Shown: in pieces, positions 10,354-20,659 of the stretch
Layout of the letters: the number at the start of each line of letters is the position of its first letter
How positions within the stretch are numbered: the stretch's first letter is position 1
Assembly (NCBI GenBank): GCA_029204225.1
Contig: CM055095.1
Location: 73,694,753-73,758,752 of the forward strand
DNA length: 64,000 nt
Source of the DNA: Diphasiastrum complanatum
Taxonomy: Eukaryota > Streptophyta > Lycopodiopsida > Lycopodiales > Lycopodiaceae
Direction of reading: 5' to 3'
Notes under the pieces: generated by a model
Database searches by the model: none
What the model saw: the letters and a program-made list of their open reading frames with translations, nothing else
Told to the model about the DNA's origin: nothing
Made by a program: the position numbers and the translations under genes

Positions 10354-10725
10354 TATTGCGGAACGAGAGAGAGAGAGAGTGACAAGAGAATATAATGATC
10401 GTCGTGAATGAGAGCAATAGCTATTACATACAATAGGTATTACATGTAGAGTAGTGAAGAGAGACATTAAGTAGTGTGCAATAGAGAAAGAGAGGTGTCT
10501 GTTTCTCTATGTCGGGGGGGGGGGGGGGAGAGAGAGAGAGAAAAGAGAATATAATGATCGTCGTGAATGAGAGCAATAGCTATTACATGTACACTAGTGA
10601 AGAGAGAAAAGTAGTGTGCAATAGAGAAAGAGAGGTGTCTCTTTCTCTATGTCGGAGAGGTGGGACTCTTGGGACCCCAAGTGGTACATTCCTTTAGACA
10701 TTTATATTATACATTATATTCAACA
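10354..10725 (-). repeat. 3' LTR of the copia element, internally duplicated
   Basis: At 372 bp it is nearly twice the 5' LTR (199 bp). A ~150-190-bp block occurs twice in tandem, separated by a G/C homopolymer of about 13 bp near 10,515-10,528. Since LTRs are equal at insertion, the duplication probably arose afterwards, or the 5' copy lost one unit. Confidence 0.8.
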
Positions 10726-10735
10726 CTCCCACTTA

Positions 10736-12030
10736 GCCATAATGTATAAGACATTTCATCATGAACTACTTTTAATTGTCTTCTATAAAATTCCTTAGTG
10801 AGTGGTTTGGTGAATATGTTAGCAATCATATCCTCTGTAACACAATAAAAATTTAAATTTATCCTTAGTGAGTGGTTTGGTGAATATGTCAGCAACCATA
10901 TTCTCTGTAGCACAATAATCCAATTGTACTTTGCTATCTGCAACTTGATGTCGAACAAAGTGGTATGTCAGCATCACAGAAACCGATTAATCTTAATACA
11001 TTGTTAGAAACATTTTCACTTAGTGTAATACCAAAACCAGAAGTTCCACACAAATATCTAAGTATTCTCTTAACAGCTATCCAATGAAGATGACCAAGAT
11101 TACTTAGAAACTGACTAACAACACTAACTGCAAAAGCAATATCAGGTCTAGTAGATATTGCAGCATACATTAAACTGCCAACAACACTTTGATATGGAAT
11201 TTCTTCCATCAGTTCTTGTTGTTCTTTGTTTTGTGGACACATATTTTTGGATTACTTCAAGTTTTTCTCCATAGGTGTGCTCACAGGCTTACAGTTAGTC
11301 ATTGCAAACTTTTGTAAAAATTCTCGTATATATTTCTTCTGGCTGAGATCACCATAGTCTACCATCTCAAACTCAGAAGATAGTCTTGACTTGCAATAGT
11401 TCATAAAAGTGAGGTCATTGATCACTAGTATAGCATCATCAACATATAATGCTATAATTACCAATGAACTTTGCTTCTGTCGGATATAGATATTTGAATC
11501 TGCATGTCCATCACTAAATCCATCTAACTTTAGATAAGCATCTATACGTTGATACCAAGCTGTAGGTGACTGTTTAAGTCCATAAATAATTTTGTGTAGT
11601 TTACACACTAGACTCTCATTCCCAAGCTTAATGTATCCTTCCGGTTGTTGCATATAAATCTCTTCTTCTAATCTTCCATTCAGAAAGGCTATTTTTATAT
11701 CCATCTGATGTATAAATGTGTCCTTAGCTGCAGCAATTGCAAGTAAGGTTCTGATGGAAGTCATCTTGACAACCGGTGAGAATGTATCATTATAATCGAT
11801 GCCTTCAACTTGTAAATATCCTTTGGCCACCAATCGAGCTTTATATCGATCTAATGAACCATCTGCTTTAAACTTCTGTTTAAAGAGCCATTTACAACCA
11901 ACAAACTTCCTGTTAATTGGAAGTGACGTTAGTGACCATGTATTGTTTTTAATAAGCGAATCAAACTCGGTGTCTAATGCCTTTTTCCACTCTTCAACAT
12001 GTGAACTTTTAAGTGCTTGTTTCAAAGTTT
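10736..12030 (-). pseudogene. copia reverse transcriptase and partial RNase H
   Basis: The minus-strand frame to 11,252 covers the RT domain: WKKALDTEFDSL at its start, GCKWLFKQKFKADGS, then YVDDAIL with the catalytic Asp pair. A deletion follows the palm, and a second frame (11,242-10,934) gives the YQSVVGSLMYA region typical of late RT. RNase H is mostly deleted, but the final TKPLTKEF motif remains near 10,790. A 60-bp block at about 10,800-10,915 is tandemly duplicated. Stops and frameshifts make it inactive. Confidence 0.85.
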
Positions 12031-12032
12031 GA

Positions 12033-12045
12033 GGCTCTGATACCA
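12033..12045 (-). other. Primer-binding site, tRNA-iMet type
   Basis: On the minus strand this reads TGGTATCAGAGCC and begins right after the 5' LTR, matching the usual plant priming site complementary to initiator tRNA-Met. Confidence 0.85.
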
Positions 12046-12569
12046 TATTGCGGAACGAGAGAGACAGTGACAAGAGAATATAATGATCGTCATGAATGAG
12101 AGCAATAGCTCTTACATGTAGAGTAGCGTGTAAGAAAGGTGTCTCTCTGTGTATATCGTAGAGGTGCGACGGTTGGGGACCCCAAGTGGTCCACGTGGCA
12201 TATAACAGTCCTTTAAACATTTAGACTATACATTATATTTAACATATTTTGCATCTATTTTTTGAAGTTTGACGTTCGAAGCTTATCTGGAAAAGAAAAT
12301 TTTCTAGATTATGCTTTTTGACCTGAGAGTAAGCTGGCTCAAACTAAGGTGGGCAAGATTCACTACCCGTGGTTCTATAATATCATGATTCATGGATGCA
12401 CAATTGCACAATTGCATGTAGAATATTTATGGTTTTATTTTATGCTTACATTAGACTCTTAGAGGTAGACGTGCATCTCATTTTAGTTTCACACGTAAAA
12501 TCAGTTTTAAATTTTTACAAAGGAAATGGTGATGCCTCACATAACGTAATCTGTGGGGCAAATTTTTTT

Positions 12570-12835
12570 TTACAGGCACCTTCCGGAAGGTGCACGTAAA
12601 AAAATTTACGTTTTTTACATGCACCTTCCGCCCGGAAGGTGCGTGTAAAAAAAAATTTACGTCAAAAAAAAAAAGAAAAAAAAATGTAAAAATGGAATTC
12701 ACGGCCGGGAAGGGCCGGCTCCTCGTCCTTCAGCCCGCGGAAGACTGTGTGCCCTCGGGCCTCCGCCCTCGAGCGCACAGTCTTCCGGGGCGGAAGGGCC
12801 TCGGAGCAGGACCTTCCCCCCCTTAGCATCGCACC
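12570..12835 (+). repeat. GC-rich hairpin block next to A-rich stretch
   Basis: Two facing copies of a GCACCTTCCGG-type sequence, each next to TTTACGT, are followed by an A-run. Then comes a GC-rich hairpin: GAAGACTGTG at about 12,739 pairs with CACAGTCTTC at about 12,777. Its layout (A-run, GC-rich palindromes, C-run ending near 12,825) resembles the inner half of the left inverted-repeat arm, so it may be a diverged third member of that repeat. Confidence 0.6.
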
Positions 12836-13080
12836 ATTAAAAGCATGGGTTAGTCCTGGACGCGTTAAGCATTTCACGCACTTACATGATTAACTTTAAA
12901 TGCCTGTGCAAGATTGGTCCTCAGGCCTATTGCGCATTTATTTTCTCAAGTTCCACGTTTGAACTTTGACTTGTGTGGTTTGACTTGACAGCAAGCTAAC
13001 CAGAACTGAGGTGAGCACGAATCACTACCCGTTCTTTGATACCATCCGCGATGATCATCTCCCAATTGCATGATAAAGCA

Positions 13081-13712
13081 GTTGCTTGTCATGCAACATG
13101 GTCCACGCATGCAGGAAGTGTTTTAGAACGACGAATGCTCACACCTCATAGTACAACGCATCTGTCGGACAACAGTATGTGTAAAACAATGTACTTTCTT
13201 TAATTAAGTAGCTCAGCAACTATTTCTTCGGGGGGGCCCCTTTTTGACACATTATTATTGCCTCTCGAGTAGCCAACTTCTACCTTGACAACAAGAAAAA
13301 ACAAATTTATATTGTTTTCAAATGTATGTTGCTTGATTTGGGCAGTTTTTTGTCTGTAACTCGCAGTGAGAAAGGGGAAAAACAAACAGCGAGAGATCGA
13401 CCTGATCGTAGCTGACATTGTAACACAATTACTCAAAACTGTCAAGAGTTTCAAGTGTGATTTTCCATATTATAGAATGCGATCAATGCACACTATAATT
13501 TGGCCAGTTTCGACTCCAAAAAGATTTAGCCGTTTCGGGAGGCACACTCTAAAAGAATAAAATCTGTCCCAAGCCGGAGTCACTTATTAACACGGAGCGG
13601 GAGCTACAAAATTATATTTGTCCCAAACAAGAGTCTTTTCAACACGGGAGCGGGCTTCCGTGCTTGTGCAACACGTGGTGGCAGTGCCCGCATGAAATGC
13701 CTGGGGCGAATT
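13081..13712. other. No gene recognised
   Basis: This lies between the tandem repeats and the right inverted-repeat arm. Short frames occur but show no recognisable domain. A 10-bp G/C homopolymer block lies near 13,230. Two similar phrases around CACGGAGCGGGAG and CACGGGAGCGGGC (13,590 and 13,645) suggest a small duplication. Confidence 0.4.
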
Positions 13713-14210
13713 TAGTGGGGGGGAAGGCCCTGCCTGAGGTCCTTCCTTGCTGGGAGGGCCCTTGCCCGAGGGCAGGCCTCGACCAGCAAGGAAGGCCCGA
13801 GGGCTTCGGGCCTTCCCCTACGTAATGCCATTGTGCGAAGGTTTTTTTTTTTTTTTTGTCATTTTTGGGCCGTACGGTACACTCGTAAGGCCGTACGCGT
13901 GGACCAGTTTTTTTTTTTTTTTTGTTTTTTTTGTTTTTCTTTTCGGTTTCTTGGCCGTTTTTTTTTTTCGCAACTTTTTTTACATTTGTGGTGGAATGTG
14001 AATGTGGACAGCCAATGACGGGCTGTCACATAGCACATGCACATTCCACTGGAGAGAGGAGAGAGAACGTGCATTCCATCGGAGAGAGAACGTGCATTCC
14101 ACCGGAGAGGAGAGAGAATGACAGATTCCTAGGAGAGAGAAAATTGGATGGACATTATGCTCCTGGAGGTGGTCCCAAAATACAAAGGACACCTGAGCAC
14201 AAGGCATTAC
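13713..14210 (-). repeat. Right arm of long inverted repeat
   Basis: This is the inverse of 8655-9219. Collinear landmarks are the C/G-run, the CCTCGGGC palindromes, the T-runs, the CCGTACGG block, the GGTGGAAT-containing repeats and the terminal GGCATTAC at 14,210. It is about 65 bp shorter, mainly in the homopolymers. No matching target duplication flanks the outer ends. Confidence 0.85.
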
Positions 14211-15560
14211 AATTTGTTCAGGCACTGCAACCAGGCCCGGGCACGCACGAGCACAAATAATTTTCACCAGGCACATGTGCAAGGTCACGCGAGACCCCAT
14301 TTAGATGAGCACCAGACTACTCACGCCCACACACATGTAATATTGCCATGTGGCATATATTGCAAAATAGTGTGAGCCAAATTGGGCAGGCACTGGAACC
14401 GGGCAGGAGAGGGTACGGGCAAGGGGCCAGGCAGCATCTGAGCGGCGCTGGACACGCGACGATGATTGAAGCATGTCGGGAGGCATTGGCTCAGTGACAA
14501 TAAGCTACAAGGGTCCCAAACGGGGGAGAATGTAGTGGGCCCCAAAGCTTCCTCTAGGTAATAGGTTATATATTATGGATTAGTCTCATGACTATTATGA
14601 ATCTTATAGGCATCTGCATTTATGAAATTCAGATTATAAAATAGAATAGGCATCCCAATTCTCTAGAGTAAATCTATGCGATGTACTATGACATATGAAT
14701 TTCTTTAACTGCAAAAGAATAGCATATTATGTATGCTCCTTCAAAGACCTGAAAATGGGCAAAATTTGCCAATATATCCATTTCGAGTAAATCTTAGGCT
14801 ACTTTCAACGACTTGAGTCTTGTATGATCTTTGAAGTTCGACTTAGTGTCCCAATTGTTAAAATGACTTAGGGATCAGGAAACCCTTGCAGCATGGGCTC
14901 GAGATACCTAAATCATTCACACATCCTATCACCTTGGGCCACTTCATCCCTTGGTAGCTACAACTGCCTTTGTCTCCTCAAGCATCCCTTTACTCAAGCA
15001 TTTTCGCATGACTATTTTGTATTGGAAGTGTCAATAAGCTCCATATTAATCTTATGCTTTTGGCAAAGCCCATGTACGGGGATCCCAATCACACGTGTAG
15101 GCCACGTATTGGGATCCCATCATGTAGGAGATCCAAATCCCACCTCCGTTGCCACTTAAAATGAGCCAAGGGTGGCATAGGCCAAGTACATGATGCCAAC
15201 AACACATGGAAGCTGCGTATTGGGATCCCATCCTTACTCTCCACTCAAGTGTGTTCCAACACTTATACCAAGTGATACCAACTAAGGATGAGTAGGCTAT
15301 TATATGTGTTCACTTAAACTTTTCTCTCTTGATTTGCCTAGGTAGCTACTAGCATCATTGAGAGGTCGGCCATGCCATGCAAGCAAGTACTCACAGAGCA
15401 AACGATTATACAATTGCCTATGCCTCCGCTCTAATACTCTCGTTGGTCCATGCATCGCCTCCTCATGCTCGCCTCATCATGCTCCTAAAACAAAAGAAGT
15501 CCATCAGCCAACAAGTTTCACATTCATGTAAAACTTTTTTTAAGCATGAAATATGAAAAA
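14211..15560 (+). other. Possible gypsy 3' remnant and LTR start; no gene
   Basis: A purine run ending at 14,530 (CGGGGGAGAA) is directly followed by TGTAGTGGGCCCC. This pattern looks like a polypurine tract and an LTR start. No second LTR or internal coding was found, so the LTR length is unknown. Repeated phrases containing TATTGGGATCCCA lie near 15,108 and 15,218. Confidence 0.35.
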
Positions 15561-15564
15561 CAAG

Positions 15565-15861
15565 ATGTCAAACCTTACAACCATCAAGCAAATCCAATTC
15601 AATAATAATGATATTTATCTTTTTAAAAATTTGTCAAGGACCACAATATCTATGTAACAACTTGTAACTCTTCCATGTCTTAAGGGTTTTCAGGTCCTTT
15701 GGAGATCTAAGCAACAACATGTCTCTTTCCTCAAACTCTCTTGGTGTATGATCTAAATCAGCATAAGTCTTTATTCGATCCATCTTCGCTCTAACAATTT
15801 TCTATTCTGACTCCAACATCTATTTCATGTGCGCTAGAAATTCCCTAGCACTACACGTTTT
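15565..15861 (-). pseudogene. Older gypsy integrase C-terminal part
   Basis: Minus-strand translation gives KTYADLDHTPREFEERD then MLLLRSPKDLK, the region following the integrase core in plant gypsy elements. The fragment stops at the TSD of the chromovirus. The missing N-terminal integrase resumes beyond that element at 24,395, so both pieces belong to one element split by the insertion. Confidence 0.75.
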
Positions 15862-15866
15862 AGGAG

Positions 15867-16237
15867 AGTTACAAGCTAAGATTCATTAGCTATGCTAGAA
15901 AGCAAGACTTAAGCTAGAAAGCAAGAAGAGAGAATGCTTAAGGAGGCTAAAGAGGAGCAATCATCATAAACTGAATAAAGGAATACAATGTTGCCCTATA
16001 TATACCCTCTTCCTGAATCAAATAGAGTATTTAAAAAAAGGGAGAGAATAGGATTTGGAGGGAAAATAGTGCGCCTTCCCAATAGGAGGACCCCCACTCC
16101 AAATCAACATGACCAAGTCCTAAAAATGTGACCAAATAGGGCCCAAGGACATTATATGAATAAAACGGACCCTTAGGCCTGCATAATAACGAATAAAAGA
16201 GTGGATGCGGCGAATGTAATGAGCCAAGTCCATAACT
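15867..16237 (-). repeat. Chromovirus 3' LTR
   Basis: A 371-bp LTR ending at CCATAACT on the plus strand, with a purine tract (minus-strand GCAGGGGAG) next to it at 16,238-16,246. A TATATATA box lies near 15,997-16,005, reading towards the minus strand, and probably marks the promoter. Confidence 0.88.
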
Positions 16238-16499
16238 CTCCCCTGCAGAAAAACAAAGCCCTCCACCAACTAGCAAGCATAAATGACTATCTAAAACAAT
16301 GCTAAATACTAAAAAATCACGAACTAATGGAAATACTGATGGAGAGGACATAAGTCGTCACAACATATACCCCAAAAGTATCATAACTGTGTAAAGCAAG
16401 TACTAAGCAAATACTACAACAACAACAACAAAAAAATAGTCAAGCCGAATCATGAAGTAGAGGGAACATCTGCAATGACATCTATAGTAGAGGAAAGAA

Positions 16500-16885
16500 C
16501 TAAAGCCATGACGGCTCGAGTCTGATCTGCCAATAATGGTGTATGAATAAAGACATCAATAGGCTCCCAAGTGGCCTCCTCAGGAGGATGACCATCCCAC
16601 TGTACCAAAAATTGAACCTACCTGCGACGTCAACTATGCTGAAGGCGAACCTGATGGATGGCAACTGGCAAAAAAGGGAACAACTCTGGCTCTGTAGGAA
16701 ATGTGAGATCACGAGGAGCATCATCCTCAATGGCAGCTCGTAAAGGCTAACATGGAATATATCACAGGCTCGTGTAGAATCAGACAACTGTAACCGGTAT
16801 GTAATAGGGCTGAGGCGATCCAAGATACAGTAAGGCCCATAATAGTGTGGTGCAAGTAGCCCTAGCAATAAGCTCGCGAGCACCG
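16500..16885 (-). pseudogene. Integrase C-terminus and chromodomain
   Basis: GPYCILDRLSPITYRLQL and IFHVS give the end of integrase. In a shifted frame at about 16,540-16,625 the minus strand encodes VQWDGHPPEEATWEP, the hallmark of a retroelement chromodomain, a chromatin-targeting module in chromovirus integrases. A stop shortly before it and a frameshift separate it from integrase. Confidence 0.82.
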
Positions 16886-17614
16886 GATAAAAAAAGAGAC
16901 AATGGTAGCTGGTGTATCATCAGGATGAAGAGGCACCCATGGCAAAAGTGGAGCATACCCATGAGCCAATAAGAAAGGTGAAACTCCAGTGTTGGTACTA
17001 ACAGAGCCATTATAGCTATACTCTGCCAAACAAAAATGTTGATCCCAATCCTTCCCTGAAGGAGAAACAAAATGTCGAAGACAATCCTCAAGGATCCGAT
17101 TAAGGACCTCAGTCTGCCCATCAGCAGTAGAATGATAAGCAGTATCCATCAGAAGCTGTACATCCAAAATACGTATAAGCTCTGTCCAGAATGTAGATGT
17201 AAACTTACTGTCCCGATCAGATAGGATAGTACGTGGCATACCATGTAGGCAAAAAATCTCTTATAGAAAAAGACATGCACACTGCTCAGCTGTAATAGTA
17301 TTGCAGACCGGTATAAAGTGTGCCTGTTTCGAGAACTGACCACCATACAAGAATCATGACCACGGCGGGTATGAGGAAGACTGAGGATAAAGTCCATAGA
17401 AATATATGTCCACTGACGATGAAAAATGGGCCAACTTTGGAGCAAATCAGCGGACTTAGCACGGGAATATTTATTACGAGCACAAAAGGACAATCACGAA
17501 TAAGATGGGCTAGCTCAGACTTCATGGATGGCCAATAGAAATTGTCCTTAACACGTGCATAAGACTTCTGAAAACCAAAATGGCCACCAATAGGGGAAGC
17601 ATGTGAAGAAACAT
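16862..17614 (-). pseudogene. Chromovirus integrase core
   Basis: It contains GGHFGFQKSY and FYWPSMK of the zinc-binding region, a second frame with YISMDFILSLP (first catalytic Asp), then ILSDRDSKFTSTFW (second Asp) and DGQTEVLNR (catalytic Glu). Several frameshifts separate these blocks. The N-terminal edge is cut by the insertion at 17,615. Confidence 0.85.
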
Positions 17615-18564
17615 TGAGTTTCCATTTTAAAGTCTTATTATTTTTCCTTGTATTTTTAGACTGTTGCATATTTTAACTAGTTTCTACACAGTTTGCATAT
17701 TTGAATTGTTTTCGCACAGTCCGCATTTTTCTCGTTTTTCGCATTTTTGATAAAAGACGACAATAGGTCTAAAATGACCCAAGACTTTGTTTTAGCCAAC
17801 CTTCGACTTTTTCGGCTTTTTCGACACTTCAAGGTCAGCAGGCCGACACTGCAAAGTATCCATATGCAAGAGGCATGGTGAGGATGAACTATCAGACCTC
17901 AGCTACTCGGGCGTGAAGTTTTTCAAACTACCATGTTCCACCACCGCCAACGTTAACACAAACGTACTTAAACAAATGTTTAGCTTAAGCTTAGCTAATC
18001 AATCTTGTAATCTAATCCAACATGATATATGTCTTGGATCAGAGACAAACTAATATACACTGAGAGAGAAATAGAGAATCCTGAACACAATACTCAGTGA
18101 GGCACGTATCAAGGAAGAGACATAGTTCTAGCAGTAGCTAGTTCCATGCGTGAGAAGAGAACACCTCTCTCACGCCGACGCGCTGATCTGGAAAACAGAC
18201 AGTGCTCAAGAAAGAATTTCTATGTACACTCGATTTTGATAATATAGACGTGTACATCTCTTCTACTCAGTGTGTAATCTGTGAATGTTGTGATGCTTGT
18301 TCAATTTCATCAGTAGATATATTTCCGCTGTCATTAAGACATTATCTACTATTCATAAACTTATCGTCAGATTAGCAGTAGCTATCTGCTTGTTCGGAGG
18401 ATGACTGATCACGGCTTGAGGCAGTAGCCTTATCCGACAGATCGGCTCCATTTGAGCTCCAACAGGAATCATTCAGAGCTATTCAAGATTCCATCAGTGG
18501 TATCAGAGCAACCCGATTGCTCGGCTCTGTCGGGGACCGCTTTTCAGGCCCAAGGGATTCCTAC
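17615..18564 (+). mobile_element. LTR plus primer-site insertion with TSD AACAT
   Basis: This 950-bp insert lies between RNase H and integrase. Duplications AACAT lie at 17,610-17,614 and 18,565-18,569, and the host reading frame is continuous across the join if the insert and one duplication are ignored. It starts TGAGTTTCC. Near its far end CCATCA (to 18,496) is followed by G and by TGGTATCAGAGCA (18,498-18,510), an LTR end and tRNA-iMet primer site. Only ~54 bp follow. Alternatively it is a minus-strand solo LTR (TGTAGGAATCC to ACTCA, with 4-bp duplications) whose primer-like stretch is coincidental. Confidence 0.7.
18498..18510 (+). other. Primer-binding site, tRNA-iMet type
   Basis: TGGTATCAGAGCA follows a CCATCA end with a single-base spacer. 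This is the standard plant priming site and supports plus-strand orientation for the insert. Confidence 0.7.
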
Positions 18565-18569
18565 AACAT

Positions 18570-19975
18570 GAGCATCAGACAACAATTGAGGACTAATGGA
18601 AAGAGAACTGGAAATACATAAAGCACCATAGTGGTATCGATCATTAATAACAGTATAAATCTGGAACTTCTGAGAGGATGTAAGGGACGAGAACGATAAA
18701 CATCAGAAAAGTCAGAACAAGACAAATATGCGGCTGGTAAATCGTCAAACCAAGAAGGAACTAAAACAATAATACTATGTAAAAATGTAGGAAGACGAGA
18801 TAAAGCATCAGCTGCCGTGTTTGCCTTGCCTGGAGGATACAAAATATCAAAATGAAAAGACTGCAGAAATTGTAACCAACGATACTGACGACCACTAAGA
18901 TCACGCTGAGAAAAAAGATAACGGAGAGACTGATTATCAGTAATAATATCAAAGGGAACACCATACAAATAATGGCACCACTTCTTAAGAGCATGGATTA
19001 CAGCAAGTAGCTCTTTTTCATGTACAGAGTAACGTTGCTCATAAGAGCGCAAACGACGAGACTCATAAGCAATAACACACTCGGACTGACGAAGAAGAGC
19101 GCCTAAACCAATAGCACTAGCATCAGTCTCAACAATAAAACGTTGATCAAACTGGGAGAGACACATATCAGCAGCAGAAACAATGGCATGACATAAAGCA
19201 TAAAAAACAGTTTGATACTCAAGAGTCCAAACAAAGGTATGAGACTTCTTTAGTAACGAATGAAGCGGAGCAACCACAGTGGCAAAATACTTAACATGAC
19301 GACGCAGATGGGTAGCCATACCTAAATACATACGAACAAAATGAACATCGATTGGGACAGGCCAATTCTCAATAGCCTGAACTTTCCAAGGATCAAGACG
19401 AATACGTCCACCACAAATAAGAAAACCCAAAAATTCGATTTCAGCCACGACAAAAGAACAGTTGGACAATTTGGCGAACATTTGATGTTTAACAAGTAAC
19501 TTAAACACAAATGATAGATGTTTCACATGATCAGACAAAGAAGTACTCAAAACAATAATGTCATCAAAATAAACTAATACACAAACACCTAGAAGAGGAC
19601 GTAAAATATTATTTATAGCATTTTGAAATGTGGGTGGACCATTCTGAACACCAAATGGAAGAACACGAAACTCATACAAATCTAAATGAGTATGAAATAC
19701 AGTTTTATGCTCATGAGAAGGACGCATCCTAATTTGGTAGTATCCAGAACGTAGGTCAATTTTGGAAAAGATGGAAGAAGTGCCAAGCTGATCAAAAAGG
19801 TCATCCATGTGAGGTATAGGATACTGATTACGGATAGTAATCTTTTTTAAGGCACAGTAGTCAATGCAAAGACGTTTGGTTCCATCTTTTTTGGCAACAA
19901 GGAGGACAAGAACACCAAAGGGACTATGGCTGGGAACAATGAGGCCCTGACATAAAAGGGAAGCAATCTAGAGCT
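18570..19975 (-). pseudogene. Chromovirus reverse transcriptase and RNase H
   Basis: The 415-codon frame to 19,808 begins inside RT at DLFDQLGTSS and has SKIDLRSGYYQIR, VYFDDIIVLS (catalytic Asp pair kept), and the RNase H start VETDASAIGLGALL with its first catalytic Asp. It ends near ADALSRLP. The N-terminal RT part (CIDYCALKKITIRNQYPIP) lies at 19,809-19,975 behind a frameshift. This is the best-preserved part of the element. Confidence 0.9.
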
Positions 19976-20318
19976 AAACTTCATCACGCTCAACTTTAGA
20001 CATACGATATGGAGCACGAGAGGGTGGGGTAGCACCAGGAATAAGATCAATATGGTGGGTGACATCTCGCAATGGTGGCAGAGACATAGGTTCTGAAAAG
20101 ACAATAGAATACCGATGCAATAAGTCAGAAACCTGAGGAAGAGGACCCATGGATGGAGCAGGAGGAGCAGCAACTAATGTACTCTGAATGATAAGAAGAG
20201 CTGCACCTTGAGCCTTTGGCAGGCTACGCATAAACTGCTTATCTTTAACCAACTGATAGTCACCCTGGGAATCAGTACCAGAAAGTAAATGATGCCGACC
20301 AGCATGTGTAAAAGACAA
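19974..20318 (-). pseudogene. Protease-RT linker region
   Basis: An open frame ends with IDLIPGATPPSRAPYRMSKVE, the proline-rich stretch just upstream of RT in plant gypsy elements. It is in place between protease and RT. Confidence 0.8.
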
Positions 20319-20321
20319 TAT

Positions 20322-20597
20322 CTACTGAGAAAGATCCATAGCAACAGTACCAAGTGAAGAAAACCAATCTGCACCAAGAATAATGTCATAGCGTTCCAGA
20401 GGAATAATATAGAAATCTGCCTGTCCAGAGAAGTCACCAATGCTATAGTCCAAGCCTTGAAACATCTGAGAGCTGATAAAAGAATGTGAGCTAGCAACCT
20501 CAACACTGAGAGACTGTGTAGCAGAAATAGGTGTAGCACGAATCCTGGTGAAAATATAATTGCTAATAAATGAATGTGTACTACCAGTATCCACCAA
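20322..20597 (-). pseudogene. Retroviral-type aspartic protease
   Basis: VDTGSTHSFIS carries the catalytic Asp-Thr-Gly, and YDIILGADWFSSLG is the conserved second half. The 91-codon frame is intact, but the joining frames on both sides are not. Confidence 0.88.
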
Positions 20598-20659
20598 AGC
20601 AATATACTCTCATCCCAAAATGCGGACACGTAACAGAATAGAATGAGGACCAGGACGCC

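Larger units (their letters stand above)
10354..12244 (-). mobile_element. Deleted Ty1/copia element with TSD TATTT
   Basis: This 1,891-bp minus-strand element has 5-bp duplications TATTT at 10,349-10,353 and 12,245-12,249. The 5' LTR is 12,046-12,244 and the 3' LTR is 10,354-10,725. LTRs start TGTT(G/A)AATATAA and end GTTCCGCAATA, so the 3' end is not the usual CA. The primer site TGGTATCAGAGCC abuts the 5' LTR directly. A purine tract (minus-strand AAGTGGGAG) precedes the 3' LTR. gag, protease and integrase are gone: reverse transcriptase follows almost directly after the primer site. Confidence 0.88.
9380..13080 (+). repeat. ~310-bp tandem repeat array, interrupted
   Basis: The phrase GAAGCTGCATC(T/C)G recurs near 9709, 10,020 and 10,329, a spacing of about 310 bp. 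Each occurrence is followed by TTTGAAGCTTAT, an AACGATTCACTAC-like stretch, a TATCATGGATGAT-like stretch and a CATCGGTTAC/CGTTAA phrase. A partial unit precedes at 9400-9700. The third unit is split by the copia insertion and resumes at 12,250, and a diverged unit extends to about 13,080. No coding is evident. Confidence 0.7.

Noticed and set aside
8646-14219. Target-site duplication for the 5.6-kb inverted-repeat unit
   Set aside because: Compared 9-, 8-, 5- and 3-bp flanks outside 8655 and 14,210 (CCAAACCC versus AATTTGTT): no match. Only a trivial TA inside the arm ends is shared.
16238-16500. A further gene between the chromodomain and the 3' LTR of the 15.9-kb element
   Set aside because: No coding pattern was found; it reads as the 3' untranslated part ending in the polypurine tract.
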